Shown piece after piece: positions 8,980 to 18,376 of a DNA stretch of 55,355 nt. How positions within the stretch are numbered: the first letter of the stretch is position 1; each line of letters opens with the position of its first letter. The stretch is from an uncultured Pelagibacteraceae bacterium (lineage in GTDB: Bacteria; Pseudomonadota; Alphaproteobacteria; Pelagibacterales; Pelagibacteraceae): positions 1 through 55,355 of the forward strand of contig CACFEW010000004.1 in assembly GCA_902565385.1 (NCBI GenBank). The letters run 5' to 3'. The notes under the pieces were generated by a model, which was not told where the DNA came from, ran no database searches, and saw only the letters and a list, made by a program, of their open reading frames with translations. Both the position numbers and the translations under genes were made by a program.

Positions 8980-9843
8980 ATGGCTGTAAACCCTAAATCT
9001 CAAAATAAAGAAATTAAAAAAGGACTATATATAATACCCACTCCAATTGGAAATTTAGGAGATATTACTTACCGAGCAATAGAAATTTTTAAAAAATCTG
9101 ATTTTATCCTATGTGAGGATACCCGAATTTCTAGAAAATTGATGGAAAAATTTGATGTTAAATCAAAATTATTATCCAATCACAAATTTAATGAGAAGAA
9201 AAATTTATCTTCTATTATAAATCATTTGAGAAACAATAAAATTATATCTCTTATATCAGATGCTGGCACCCCTGGCATATCAGATCCTGGAGCCGTTTTA
9301 GTAAGAGAATGTGTTAAAGAAAAAATAAATATTTTTCCATTACCAGGGCCTTCTGCAGTTAGTACCGCTGTATCAATTAGTGGTTTTTCTGAAAAATATT
9401 TTTTTTACGGTTTTTTTCCGTCAAAATTAAAGGATATTAAAAATGATTTAAAATTACTTTCCCAGCTTGATGCTAGCATTGTTTTTTTTATTTCATCAAA
9501 AAAAATGAATAAAACTATTCCATTCCTTAAAGAAAGTTTTTCTGATAGAGAAATTTTGATTTGTAGAGAAATGACAAAAATCTATGAGGAATATTTGAGA
9601 TATAAAGTTGACGAATTAAAAACTTTAGATGAAAATTTAAAAGGTGAATTAACTCTTGTAATATCTGAAAAAAAAGGAATAAAAAAAAGTTCTCTTTTAT
9701 TGAGTGAATCAGATAAGAATAATATTAGGAAGATGATAAAAAAATTAAGTATTAAAGAAATTGTAAATTTAATTTCTCAAAATAATTCTGTACCTAAAAA
9801 AAAAATATATAATTTTTGTTTGAAGATAAAAAATGAAGTTTAA
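8980..9843 (+). CDS. rsmI: 16S rRNA (cytidine-1402-2'-O)-methyltransferase
   Basis: This 287-residue SAM-dependent enzyme methylates the ribose of C1402 in the ribosomal decoding centre. The tetrapyrrole-methylase-fold motifs are clear: YIIPTPIGNLGDIT at 17-30, CEDTR shortly after, SDAGTPGISDPG at about 94-105 and PLPGPSA after that. Length matches the family (E. coli 286). It is divergent from the LpoA-like gene and overlaps the next gene (BON lipoprotein) by 11 bp, which suggests coupled translation. The frequent partner yraN is not present at this position. Confidence 0.97.
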   Translation: MAVNPKSQNKEIKKGLYIIPTPIGNLGDITYRAIEIFKKSDFILCEDTRISRKLMEKFDVKSKLLSNHKFNEKKNLSSIINHLRNNKIISLISDAGTPGISDPGAVLVRECVKEKINIFPLPGPSAVSTAVSISGFSEKYFFYGFFPSKLKDIKNDLKLLSQLDASIVFFISSKKMNKTIPFLKESFSDREILICREMTKIYEEYLRYKVDELKTLDENLKGELTLVISEKKGIKKSSLLLSESDKNNIRKMIKKLSIKEIVNLISQNNSVPKKKIYNFCLKIKNEV

Positions 9844-10426
9844 AGTTTTAACACTAATATTCATAACATTATTTTTATCAGGATGTGTTGGTGTATCCTC
9901 AAAGGGAATTTTTGGAACAGGAGTGTCAGTCGCTTTAGATCCTAGGTCTTTAGGAACACAGATTGATGATTCTATAATGCAAAAAAATTTATCAGCGAGA
10001 ATATTATTACAAGATAAAAAGTATTTTTTATCTATCAAATCAAAAGTCCTTGATGGAAGAATATTCTTAACTGGTAAAGTTGATGACCCTGAAGAAAAAC
10101 TTCAAATAACAAAATTGGCCTGGGAAACGGAAGGGGCCAGATCAGTAAGAAACGATATTAAGATTAAAGAGAAATTTAACTTCAAACAATCTGCAAAAGA
10201 TGTTTTAATTACTTCTCAATTAAGGACGGCTTTAATTTTAAATAGAGAAATAAAAGCAACTAATTATCAGATAGATACCTATAAAAAGAAAATTTATGTT
10301 TATGGTATAGCTTTAACACTAGATGAAAAAGAATTAGTAGTAAATGAGGCTAAAGGAATCTTAGATGTCGAAGACGTAATAGCAAGTATTTTAATTGTTG
10401 ATGATTTAAGAATTCAAAAAAATTAA
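9833..10426 (+). CDS. BON-domain outer-membrane lipoprotein (DolP/YraP-like)
   Basis: This is a 197-residue lipoprotein. The signal peptide ends in the lipobox LSGC (Cys at about 18), so it should be lipidated and anchored, probably in the outer membrane. Two BON repeats follow (about 50-115 and 120-195), each with the Gly-containing strand-helix-strand pattern (DGRIFLTGKVDDPEEKLQ, then KIYVYGIALTLDEKELV). DolP in E. coli has the same lipidated dual-BON layout, helps maintain outer-membrane integrity, and is encoded near rsmI/lpoA. The neighbourhood match supports orthology, but I leave the gene symbol open. Its stop shares the palindrome TTAA with the convergent maeB stop. Confidence 0.82.
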   Translation: MKFKVLTLIFITLFLSGCVGVSSKGIFGTGVSVALDPRSLGTQIDDSIMQKNLSARILLQDKKYFLSIKSKVLDGRIFLTGKVDDPEEKLQITKLAWETEGARSVRNDIKIKEKFNFKQSAKDVLITSQLRTALILNREIKATNYQIDTYKKKIYVYGIALTLDEKELVVNEAKGILDVEDVIASILIVDDLRIQKN

Positions 10427-12708
10427 TCTTTTTTATAATCAATTACATCAGATGAATAAGCTGCAATTGATGCTAGATTAATTATTTCTGATGTAGAGGT
10501 TCTTAGAGGAGCAATTTCTATTGGAAGACCTAAACCAATTAATAATGGTCCAATAACTTTTGCTCTACTCATTGATTTTATCATTTTGTATGAAATAGCC
10601 GCACTGTGCTGGCTAGGCATTATCAGCACATTTGAATTTCCTACAATTTCTGAAAAAGGGTAAAGCTCTTTATATAATTCTTCTAAAGCAACATCTGGCT
10701 GCATTTCTCCATCAAATTTAAAATCAACTTTTTCCCTCTTAAGGATTTCAACTGCATCGCTTAGTCTTTTAGTTCTATCAGTAGCTGGTTCTCCAAAAGT
10801 GGAATGAGATAAGAAAGCGACTTTAGGATCAAACCCGAATAATCTAACTACTCTGGCTGCTGACTTTGCCATTTCTGCTAGTTGGTTTGCATTAGGGTAT
10901 TCAATGACAGAGGTATCACATATAAAAATTGTTTTTCCTCTATTCACTATTAAATTTAGGCCAAACATTATTTCTCCAGCTCTGGGATCTACAACTTGAG
11001 TAATTTTTTCTAGTGATGAGGAATATCTTCTGGTATTTCCAGTCACCATCGCATCAGCATCCTCACACGCTACCATACAAGATGCCCAAATAACCCTATC
11101 ATTTCTGATTAAACGATCACAGTCTCGCTCTAACATGCCTTTATTTCTTTGAAGTTTGCCAAAAAGATATTTTACATACTTTTCTCTTTTTTTGGCATCT
11201 TTTGAATTAGTAATTTCTATATCAAAATTTTCACTGTAACCTATTTTCTTTAATTGACTCTTAATTAAATCTTCTTTTCCAACTAAGATTGGTATACCTA
11301 AATTGGAGTTTTTAAATGCTATTGCTGCTTTAAGCATGTTTTCATCCTCACCATCTGCAAAAATTACTTTTTTGGGTTTTTTCTTTATATAGTTATTTAT
11401 ACCCTGCATGATCGTAACTGTTGGATCTAATCTTTGTCTTAACTGATCTTTATAATTATCAAAATCTTTTATATCTATTCTTGCAACACCAGAGTCTATT
11501 GCTGCTTTAGCTACTGCAGAAGGAATTACACTTATAAGTCTTGGATCAAATGTTGAGGGAATTATATAATCTTTCCCATAATGTGGTCTCTCACCTCCCA
11601 TTGCAGCAACAACTTCATCAGGAACTTCCTCTTTAGCCAGGTTTGCAATTGCGTGAGCAGCAGCAATTTTCATTTCCTCATTTATTGTTTTAGATCTTAC
11701 ATCTAACGCGCCTCTAAATATATATGGAAAACCAATTAGATTATTTACCTGGTTTGGATAGTCTGATCTTCCAGTAGCCATAATTGCATCACTTCTTACT
11801 TCAGCAACTTCCTCAGGCTTAATTTCTGGATCGGGATTTGCGCATGCAAATATAATGGGATTCTTAGACATTTTTTTTACCATATCTTTTGTCAAAGCCC
11901 CTTTTGCCGATAAACCCAAAAATACGTCAGCATTACTGATTGCATCTGATAAAGTTCGATGTTTAGTTTCAACAGCGTGCGCTGATTTCCACTGGTTTAA
12001 ATTTTCTCTTCCAATATAGATTACTCCTGTTCTGTCAACCATTGTAATGTTTTTTTGCGGAACACCACTTTTCTTGAATAAATTTGCACAAGCCATCGCT
12101 GATGCACCTGCGCCGTTAACAACTATTTTTACTTCGCCAATTTTTTTTTTTGTAATGTCCAGTGCGTTGATTAATGCAGCCGTAGTAATGATTGCCGTGC
12201 CGTGTTGATCATCATGAAAGACAGGAATATCTAAAATTTCTTTAAGTTTTTCTTCGATAATAAAACAATCTGGAGCAGCAATATCCTCAAGATTAATACC
12301 TCCAAAACTTGGAGCAAAATTTTTAACACTATTAATTATTTCATTGTGATCTTGTGAATCAATTTCAAGATCAATCGAGTCAATATCAGCAAACCTTTTA
12401 AATAATACCGCTTTTCCTTCCATAACAGGTTTTGAGGCTAAAGCTCCTAAGTTACCCATACCTAAAATTGCAGAACCATTACTAATTACCGCCACAAGAT
12501 TTCCTTTACTTGTATAGTCAAATGCAGTTTCTGGATTTTCACTTATGGCTTTTACTGGTGCTGCCACACCTGGCGAATAAGCTAACGCGAGATCTCTTTT
12601 TGTAGTCATATTCTTTGAGGATGAGATTTCGATCTTACCTGGTTTATTATGACGATGATAATCTAAAGCTTCTTTATCTGTGTAATGATCAATTTTTGTT
12701 TTTTTCAT
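10423..12708 (-). CDS. maeB: NADP-dependent malic enzyme with phosphotransacetylase-like domain
   Basis: The 761-residue hybrid protein would decarboxylate malate to pyruvate, yielding NADPH. The N-terminal malic-enzyme domain (about 1-425) has the conserved AYSPGVAAP near residue 45, the metal/substrate region with FHDDQHGTA, and an NADP-binding Rossmann fold ([14 protein letters not shown]). The C-terminal part (about 440-755) resembles phosphate acetyltransferase and normally serves regulation by acetyl-CoA. Length matches E. coli MaeB (759). It is convergent with the BON gene and divergent from murJ by 50 bp. No partner gene is obvious, so it is probably a single-gene unit. Confidence 0.95.
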   Translation of the reverse strand: MKKTKIDHYTDKEALDYHRHNKPGKIEISSSKNMTTKRDLALAYSPGVAAPVKAISENPETAFDYTSKGNLVAVISNGSAILGMGNLGALASKPVMEGKAVLFKRFADIDSIDLEIDSQDHNEIINSVKNFAPSFGGINLEDIAAPDCFIIEEKLKEILDIPVFHDDQHGTAIITTAALINALDITKKKIGEVKIVVNGAGASAMACANLFKKSGVPQKNITMVDRTGVIYIGRENLNQWKSAHAVETKHRTLSDAISNADVFLGLSAKGALTKDMVKKMSKNPIIFACANPDPEIKPEEVAEVRSDAIMATGRSDYPNQVNNLIGFPYIFRGALDVRSKTINEEMKIAAAHAIANLAKEEVPDEVVAAMGGERPHYGKDYIIPSTFDPRLISVIPSAVAKAAIDSGVARIDIKDFDNYKDQLRQRLDPTVTIMQGINNYIKKKPKKVIFADGEDENMLKAAIAFKNSNLGIPILVGKEDLIKSQLKKIGYSENFDIEITNSKDAKKREKYVKYLFGKLQRNKGMLERDCDRLIRNDRVIWASCMVACEDADAMVTGNTRRYSSSLEKITQVVDPRAGEIMFGLNLIVNRGKTIFICDTSVIEYPNANQLAEMAKSAARVVRLFGFDPKVAFLSHSTFGEPATDRTKRLSDAVEILKREKVDFKFDGEMQPDVALEELYKELYPFSEIVGNSNVLIMPSQHSAAISYKMIKSMSRAKVIGPLLIGLGLPIEIAPLRTSTSEIINLASIAAYSSDVIDYKKD

Positions 12709-12758
12709 TTAGCTTAATTAGGTGTACAAATGAGGTAAATTTAAGACTAATATGATTT

Positions 12759-14288
12759 ATGAATTTAGTTAAGTCAACAGGGACTTTTGGTTTCTATACT
12801 ATTATTAGCAGATTACTTGGATATTTGAGAGATGTTTTGATAGCAATTTTTCTTGGAACAAGTTTTTTGGCTGATGCTTTTTTTGTAGCATTTAGAATAC
12901 CAAATACTTTTAGAAGACTTTTTGCTGAGGGAACTTTTAACTCAGCTTTTGTACCAAGCTACACTTCTGAATTAGTTAAAAATAAATCTAGATCAAATAA
13001 ATTTGCTAATGATGTTTTTAATTTATTATTTTTAGCTTTATTTTTTTTAGTTCTCATAATTGAAATTTTTATGCCAATTTTTGTGGGACTGATAGCACCA
13101 GGTTTTGTTGAAGATACTAAAAAATTTGAATTAGCAACTAGTTTAACAAGAATTACTTTCCCCTTTTTAATGTTTGTAAGTTTATCTTCTTTTTTTGGTG
13201 CAATTTTAAATTCACATAATAAATTTGCAGCTGCTTCAGCGGCGCCTATTATTTTAAATATAGTTTTAATTACTATTTTATTTTTTGGAAGATATTTAGG
13301 TGATGAATTAATTTTCTATCTTTCATACGGGATATCTTTTGCAGGATTACTTCAATTAATTTTTTTACATAGATTTGTAAAAAAATATTATGCCTTAGAT
13401 TTTGATTTTAAATTTAAAATTACCAAAAAAGTAAAATTTTTTTTTAAAAAATTATTACCAAGTATTTTTTCCTCAGGTGTTACTCAAATAAATATTTTGG
13501 TTGGAACAATTATAGCTTCATTCCAGGCAAGTGCTGTATCATACCTATATTATGCAGATAGAATATACCAAATTAATTTAGCATTAGCTGGTATAGCTAT
13601 TGGCGTTGTTGTCCTGCCCCAACTCTCAAAACATGTTCAACAAAAAAAAAAGAGGAAAATATCCTTAATTCAAAATAAAGCTTTAGAGTTAAGTATGTTT
13701 TTAAGCATACCTGCGTCAGTAGCTTTAATCATAGGATCTGAACAAATTATCTCAGCTCTATTTGGATATGGTTCTTTTACAGAAAACTCAGTTTTTAATT
13801 CTTCTAATGCTCTTTATTATTTTGGTTTAGGACTTCCAGCATTTGCATTAATAAAAGTTTTTTCGACATTCTTTTTTGCAAATCATGATACTAAAACTCC
13901 ATTTTATATTTCATTAGTTTCTGTTTTGCTTAATATTTTGATAAGTGTTTACTTTTTCAAAGATATTGGTTTTATAATCATTCCTATAGCCACAACTATA
14001 TCCTCATGGTTTAACTCATTAATATTATTTATTTATTTAAAAAATAATAACATATTTGAATTTAATGAAATTTTTTTTAAACAATTTGTTAAGATAATTT
14101 TTGCATCAATTATGATGGGCATTTTCTTTCAATACCTGATCTTGTTGTTTGAAAATCAGTTAAGTTATACTTATTTCTTTAAGTCTGCTTATTTATTATT
14201 ATGCGTTTTATTCACAATAATTTTTTATTTTACATTGTCATATTTTATCAAAGCTTTTAATTATCAAGATATTAAATTAAAGTATTAG
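12759..14288 (+). CDS. murJ: Lipid II flippase MurJ
   Basis: The 509-residue membrane protein flips the peptidoglycan precursor lipid II across the inner membrane. Hydrophobic segments repeat throughout, consistent with 14 transmembrane helices of the MOP superfamily. The conserved N-terminal pattern with SRLLGYLRDVLIAIFLGTS and AFRIPNTFRRLFAEGTFNSA (about 17-60) is diagnostic of MurJ/MviN. Length matches (E. coli 511). It starts the plus-strand run and lies 3 bp ahead of trpS, so the two are probably co-transcribed. Confidence 0.96.
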   Translation: MNLVKSTGTFGFYTIISRLLGYLRDVLIAIFLGTSFLADAFFVAFRIPNTFRRLFAEGTFNSAFVPSYTSELVKNKSRSNKFANDVFNLLFLALFFLVLIIEIFMPIFVGLIAPGFVEDTKKFELATSLTRITFPFLMFVSLSSFFGAILNSHNKFAAASAAPIILNIVLITILFFGRYLGDELIFYLSYGISFAGLLQLIFLHRFVKKYYALDFDFKFKITKKVKFFFKKLLPSIFSSGVTQINILVGTIIASFQASAVSYLYYADRIYQINLALAGIAIGVVVLPQLSKHVQQKKKRKISLIQNKALELSMFLSIPASVALIIGSEQIISALFGYGSFTENSVFNSSNALYYFGLGLPAFALIKVFSTFFFANHDTKTPFYISLVSVLLNILISVYFFKDIGFIIIPIATTISSWFNSLILFIYLKNNNIFEFNEIFFKQFVKIIFASIMMGIFFQYLILLFENQLSYTYFFKSAYLLLCVLFTIIFYFTLSYFIKAFNYQDIKLKY

Positions 14289-14291
14289 AAT

Positions 14292-15293
14292 ATGAAAAAA
14301 AAAATTTTCTCTGGAGTTCAACCTACAGGAAATCTTCATTTAGGAAATTATTTAGGAGCCATAAAAAATTTTGTTGATTTAAACAACGAGACTCAAAATG
14401 AATGTATCTTTTGTGTAGTTGATCTTCATGCAATAACGGTAAGCCAGAATCCAAAAGATTTAAAATCAAATATACATGAGACAGTAGCTACATTTGTTGC
14501 AAGTGGAATAAATCCTAAAAAAAGTATAATTTTTAATCAATCTCAAGTGAGTGCTCACTCAGAGGCAGCGTGGATTTTGAGCTGTGTTGCTAGAATGGGA
14601 TGGCTAAATAGGATGACTCAATTTAAGGAAAAAGCTGGCAAGGATAAAGAAAAAGCAAGCATCGGTCTTTATTCTTATCCTGTTTTAATGGCAGCTGACA
14701 TTTTATTATATGACTCAACTCATGTACCAGTTGGAGATGACCAAAAACAACATTTGGAGTTATGTCGTGATATAGCTCAAAAATTTAACAACGATTATAA
14801 AATCGAAAATTTTTTTATAACCCCCGAACCTTTAATTAAAAAAGAATTTTCTAGGATTATGAGTTTAAAGGATGGTCTTAAAAAGATGAGTAAATCAGAG
14901 GTATCTGACTTGAGTAGAATTAATTTAACTGATGATAAAGATCAAATAATAAATAAGATTAAAAAAGCAAAAACTGATACTTTGCCTTTACCTAGCAAAA
15001 TTGAAGAGTTAGAAAAAAGACCTGAGGCTAAAAATTTAATCGGTATTTATTCAAGTTTGATGAATAATACAATTCAAAAATCGATTGATGAATTTGCTGG
15101 AAAAAATTTTTCAGAATTTAAAGAAAAATTATCAGATGTAGTTGTTAATGAAATCAATCCAATTTCATTAAAAATTAAAGAGCTATTAGATGATAAAGTT
15201 TTTTTAGAAAAAATACTTAAAGAGGGATACGAGAAAGCTAATGAAATTGCCTCAAAAAAAATAAAAAAAATTCACGAAATCGTAGGTTTTTGA
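14292..15293 (+). CDS. trpS: Tryptophanyl-tRNA synthetase
   Basis: The 333-residue class I synthetase charges tRNA-Trp. The HIGH-type motif appears as [13 protein letters not shown] (about 10-22), and the KMSKS loop is intact in [10 protein letters not shown] (about 196-205). [15 protein letters not shown], which contacts ATP and Trp, is also present. Length matches the bacterial family (E. coli 334). It follows murJ by 3 bp. This order (murJ-trpS-nfu) is common in alphaproteobacteria. Confidence 0.97.
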   Translation: MKKKIFSGVQPTGNLHLGNYLGAIKNFVDLNNETQNECIFCVVDLHAITVSQNPKDLKSNIHETVATFVASGINPKKSIIFNQSQVSAHSEAAWILSCVARMGWLNRMTQFKEKAGKDKEKASIGLYSYPVLMAADILLYDSTHVPVGDDQKQHLELCRDIAQKFNNDYKIENFFITPEPLIKKEFSRIMSLKDGLKKMSKSEVSDLSRINLTDDKDQIINKIKKAKTDTLPLPSKIEELEKRPEAKNLIGIYSSLMNNTIQKSIDEFAGKNFSEFKEKLSDVVVNEINPISLKIKELLDDKVFLEKILKEGYEKANEIASKKIKKIHEIVGF

Positions 15294-15346
15294 ATATATT
15301 TTCATAAAGCGGTACCATTTTTAAAAATATTGCTTATATATAATTT

Positions 15347-15886
15347 ATGTTCGTTCAGACTGAGATTACACCAAATCCTAATTCCTTAAAATTTATACCA
15401 GGCAAGGTTGTTTCGAACGTAGGATCATTTGAAGTAACCAAAAATGACAACGTAAATAACGAGCTAATTAGAAATATTCTTTCAGTAAATGGTGTTGAGG
15501 GAATTTTTTTAAGTAAAGATTTTATTTCAGTCAATAAAAATGATGAAAATTCTTGGGACGAAATCAAGTATATTGTGATCTCTCATATAAATGAATTTTA
15601 TGCATCAGGAAAAGAATTTGTCATTAATAAAGATCTAAATAAGCAAACGGAGAGCTTTGATGAAATTGAGAAACGAATAATTCAATTACTTGAGGACAAA
15701 ATTCGTCCAGCAATAGCGAGAGATGGGGGAAACATTAAATTTAAAGAATTTAAAGATGGAGTTGTTAAAGTTCAATTACAAGGAAGCTGTTCAGGCTGTC
15801 CTAGTTCTACAATGACTTTAAAGCAAGGTGTTCAAAATCTTCTATGTCATTATTTACCAGAAGTAAAAAGAGTTGAGGCAATTTAA
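15347..15886 (+). CDS. NFU1-type iron-sulfur cluster scaffold/carrier
   Basis: The 179-residue protein carries and transfers iron-sulfur clusters to target enzymes. The N-terminal Nfu_N domain (about 1-88) opens MFVQTEITPNPNSLKFIPG. The C-terminal NifU domain (about 105-175) contains the cluster-binding CxxC in GSCSGCPSS, Cys148 and Cys151. This two-domain form is the alphaproteobacterial and mitochondrial NFU1 type. It begins 53 bp after trpS. MiaB, a radical-SAM enzyme needing two 4Fe-4S clusters, is encoded about 3 kb downstream in the same conserved string. Confidence 0.92.
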   Translation: MFVQTEITPNPNSLKFIPGKVVSNVGSFEVTKNDNVNNELIRNILSVNGVEGIFLSKDFISVNKNDENSWDEIKYIVISHINEFYASGKEFVINKDLNKQTESFDEIEKRIIQLLEDKIRPAIARDGGNIKFKEFKDGVVKVQLQGSCSGCPSSTMTLKQGVQNLLCHYLPEVKRVEAI

Positions 15887-15889
15887 TTA

Positions 15890-16972
15890 ATGAGAAAAAT
15901 CCTAAAAAAAAATAAGATCAAACCTTTTAGAGTTTTCGATGAAAATAACTTAAGCTCACTTCCAAGAATTACTTTGAGTAGTGTGCTTGTTATCTTATTT
16001 TTTTATTCTTTACCAATTGTTATTAATTTTACTACCAATAAAATTGAAAGTTCGGCTGGAATTCAAAACAATTCAAAAGCAATACTTGCTTACACTCTTA
16101 ACAATAAATCCTCAAATTCATCAAATTCTCTAGCACTTAATGAGGATGATTTATTAATTGATATTTATAGTTTAAATGATCAAGAAACAGATACTGTAAG
16201 ATTAGATGCCTCAACGATAAAACAGCTTTTTGAAGATACTGATTATAAACTTGATGATGTAAGAAAAAAAAAACTAGTCAAGCCGATAGCTTTAACTTTG
16301 CTTCCTGCAGAAATAAAAATGATAGAGAGTGTAAAAAAGAGAAAAGAATTTTTTATACAAATAGTATTGCCATTAATTTTAGAGGAAAATAAAAATATCA
16401 AATTAGATAGAAAAAGATTATTTAGTATAATTAATAAAAGCAATAATTCGAGTTCAGAAAAAAAATGGCTAGAAAAAAAATATAAACAATACGGTATACC
16501 TTCAAGAGATTTATCAATACTAAAAAGAAGAATGGACATAGTTCCAGTTTCATTAGCACTCGCTCAAGCCGCTAAAGAAACAGGTTGGGGGACTTCTAGA
16601 TTTGCACAACAAGGAAATGCTTTATTTGGACAATGGACTTGGTCAGGAGAAGGATTAAAACCAAAAGATGCTGACAAAAATGAAGGTCACAAAGTAATGA
16701 AATTTAATGTGTTGCAAGCATCAGTAAGAGCTTACCAAAGAAATATAAATACTCACTCTAGTTATGAGGATTTTAGATTGGCTAGAGCAAAGTTAAGAGA
16801 TTTAGGTGAACCTTTAGACAGTATGATTTTATCAGAGTATTTAGATAAATATGCTGAAACTGGTAATGAATACGTGAAAGTTTTACAAAAGATTATTCAA
16901 CAAAATAATTTAAAAGATTTTGATGATGCAAAGCTATTACCTTCAAGCATTGAGCTAGAAAGTTTGATATAA
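15890..16972 (+). CDS. Bax-like glucosaminidase-domain protein
   Basis: The 360-residue protein has one N-terminal transmembrane segment (about 30-50), a low-complexity Ser/Asn/Lys region, and a C-terminal glucosaminidase domain (about 205-345). The catalytic region is ALAQAAKETGWGTSRFAQ, followed by GNALFGQWTW and the Tyr-rich pattern found in E. coli Bax. The predicted Glu in AKETGWG is the likely acid. It should act on peptidoglycan from the periplasmic side of the inner membrane. It starts 3 bp after nfu and ends 6 bp from the convergent deacetylase. Both lie inside an otherwise conserved nfu-tsaB-fur string, so they look like insertions. Confidence 0.85.
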   Translation: MRKILKKNKIKPFRVFDENNLSSLPRITLSSVLVILFFYSLPIVINFTTNKIESSAGIQNNSKAILAYTLNNKSSNSSNSLALNEDDLLIDIYSLNDQETDTVRLDASTIKQLFEDTDYKLDDVRKKKLVKPIALTLLPAEIKMIESVKKRKEFFIQIVLPLILEENKNIKLDRKRLFSIINKSNNSSSEKKWLEKKYKQYGIPSRDLSILKRRMDIVPVSLALAQAAKETGWGTSRFAQQGNALFGQWTWSGEGLKPKDADKNEGHKVMKFNVLQASVRAYQRNINTHSSYEDFRLARAKLRDLGEPLDSMILSEYLDKYAETGNEYVKVLQKIIQQNNLKDFDDAKLLPSSIELESLI

Positions 16973-16978
16973 AAGTTA

Positions 16979-18034
16979 TTATCTAATAATAAATTGTGTT
17001 CCAAACCATCTCCATTTACCGTTGTCATTTAATGAACAATTAATTCTGCCTCTTCTTGGCAAAAATGGTTCTCTAAATTCTATTGTAAGTTCTTTTTCAA
17101 CAAGTTTAATTTCTGATTTCATCCATTTATCTCCTTCATTCGAATAGCAGTTAATATTTTCAATATTTTTTTGATCATTAAAAAATTTTACTTTGAATTT
17201 TGGAGGATTATTTTCTTTTGATAATTTTTTTTCCGCAGGTTCTAAACTTTTATATTCAAGGGGATAATAGTTTATTATTGATTTAAATCTTTTTATTTCT
17301 CCATATTTTTCATTAATTGGAAATCTTGGAAGTTCGAATCTATTTTTATTTATGTCAATAATTCCAGAATGTTGTCCAAAGGCAATTTTGAAATTTCGAG
17401 ATATATAATCTCTCATAAATCCTGAATATTCCCCAAATGGGTAGGAAAATAAAGTTGGTACATATCCCAATTTTTCTTTAAAAATTAGACTAGATGTTTT
17501 TATGTCATTTAAAAAAACTTCTTCTGATTTATCAATTAAATAATCATGAGAGTGTGAGTGATGTCCAATAACTGCAAATTCACTTTGTTCAATTTCTTTA
17601 ATTTGATCCCAATTCATGTACCCATTGTTACCAACAGGTTCGGTGGAGACAAATAATATAAATGGAATTTTTTTTTTTTTTAAATAAGGCCAGGCATTAT
17701 CATAAAAAGATTGAAATGCATCATCAATAGTGAGAAGTATTCTCTTTTCTTTTTTTGGAATATCAAATTCATTTACAAAATCTTTTGGATGGTAAAAAAT
17801 TAGGTTAGCATCTAAAATAAGTTCAACATGCTTCTTGAAAATATCCATTGATATATTTGTTGATGGATATTTAAATTCATTAAATCGATGGTACATAACA
17901 GATAGTACACCCTCATCATTAGAAAAATACCTATCATTATTTTCTTGTGTGTTTGCATTAATAGTAAATATAATTAAAAAAATGAATAAATTGATAATCG
18001 ATGCTGTAAAGGACAATATTTTTTTTATGATCAT
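16979..18034 (-). CDS. Secreted polysaccharide deacetylase (NodB-like)
   Basis: This 351-residue protein has an N-terminal signal peptide (about 5-28) and a NodB homology domain. The metal-binding Asp pair is in LLTIDDAFQSF, and the second motif HHSHSHDY contains the HxxxH-type histidines. A later pattern SYPFGEYSG matches motif 3. It would remove acetyl groups from a periplasmic or surface glycan, but the substrate is unknown. A C-terminal beta-rich extension (about 270-351) has three Cys. Its first 53 bp overlap the 5' end of the divergent tsaB gene, because the signal peptide needs this start. Confidence 0.87.
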   Translation of the reverse strand: MIIKKILSFTASIINLFIFLIIFTINANTQENNDRYFSNDEGVLSVMYHRFNEFKYPSTNISMDIFKKHVELILDANLIFYHPKDFVNEFDIPKKEKRILLTIDDAFQSFYDNAWPYLKKKKIPFILFVSTEPVGNNGYMNWDQIKEIEQSEFAVIGHHSHSHDYLIDKSEEVFLNDIKTSSLIFKEKLGYVPTLFSYPFGEYSGFMRDYISRNFKIAFGQHSGIIDINKNRFELPRFPINEKYGEIKRFKSIINYYPLEYKSLEPAEKKLSKENNPPKFKVKFFNDQKNIENINCYSNEGDKWMKSEIKLVEKELTIEFREPFLPRRGRINCSLNDNGKWRWFGTQFIIR

Positions 18035-18368
18035 TAGTAATAATAATACTTATAGTGTTACTCATGAAAATAGCAAAAATAATTATGAAAAACTGATTGT
18101 TTTACTTATTGATTTTTTAAAAAATAATAATTTAGAGATTATTGATATCGGATTAATTTATATAAATAGAGGTCCTGGTAGTTTTGCAGGTATTCGAAAT
18201 TCTTTATCAACAATTAAAGCAATTCATATGATTAAAAAAATAGATTATTACTGCTTTAGTTTTAAGGACTTTGAGAATGAAATTGATATTAAATATGAGA
18301 ATATACCGCGTCTTTGCAGTAAATTTAACCTCAAAAAAAATTTGATTAAACCTTATTATATAAGTTAA
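17982..18368 (+). CDS. tsaB: Minimal TsaB-like protein (t6A synthesis)
   Basis: This 128-residue protein matches the start of TsaB, the partner that stabilises TsaD in making the t6A37 tRNA modification. The start MNKLIIDAVKDNIFFMII lines up with the ASKHA beta-hairpin of TsaB, and INRGPGSFAGIRNSLSTIKA (about 61-80) is its diagnostic motif. E. coli TsaB has 231 residues, so about the last 100 are missing or reduced to a short Lys-rich tail. Genomic context (nfu upstream; fur, miaB, phoH downstream) is where alphaproteobacteria keep tsaB. rimI, usually next, is absent. I chose the ATG at 17982; a TTG at 17835 would add 49 residues unlike TsaB. It overlaps the deacetylase start head to head by 53 bp. 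Confidence 0.75.
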   Translation: MNKLIIDAVKDNIFFMIISNNNTYSVTHENSKNNYEKLIVLLIDFLKNNNLEIIDIGLIYINRGPGSFAGIRNSLSTIKAIHMIKKIDYYCFSFKDFENEIDIKYENIPRLCSKFNLKKNLIKPYYIS

Positions 18369-18376
18369 AATTAAGT

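Noticed and set aside
17835-17981. TTG start for tsaB at 17835
   Set aside because: The 49 added residues do not resemble TsaB, whose N-terminus matches at 17982, and they would extend the overlap with the deacetylase gene.
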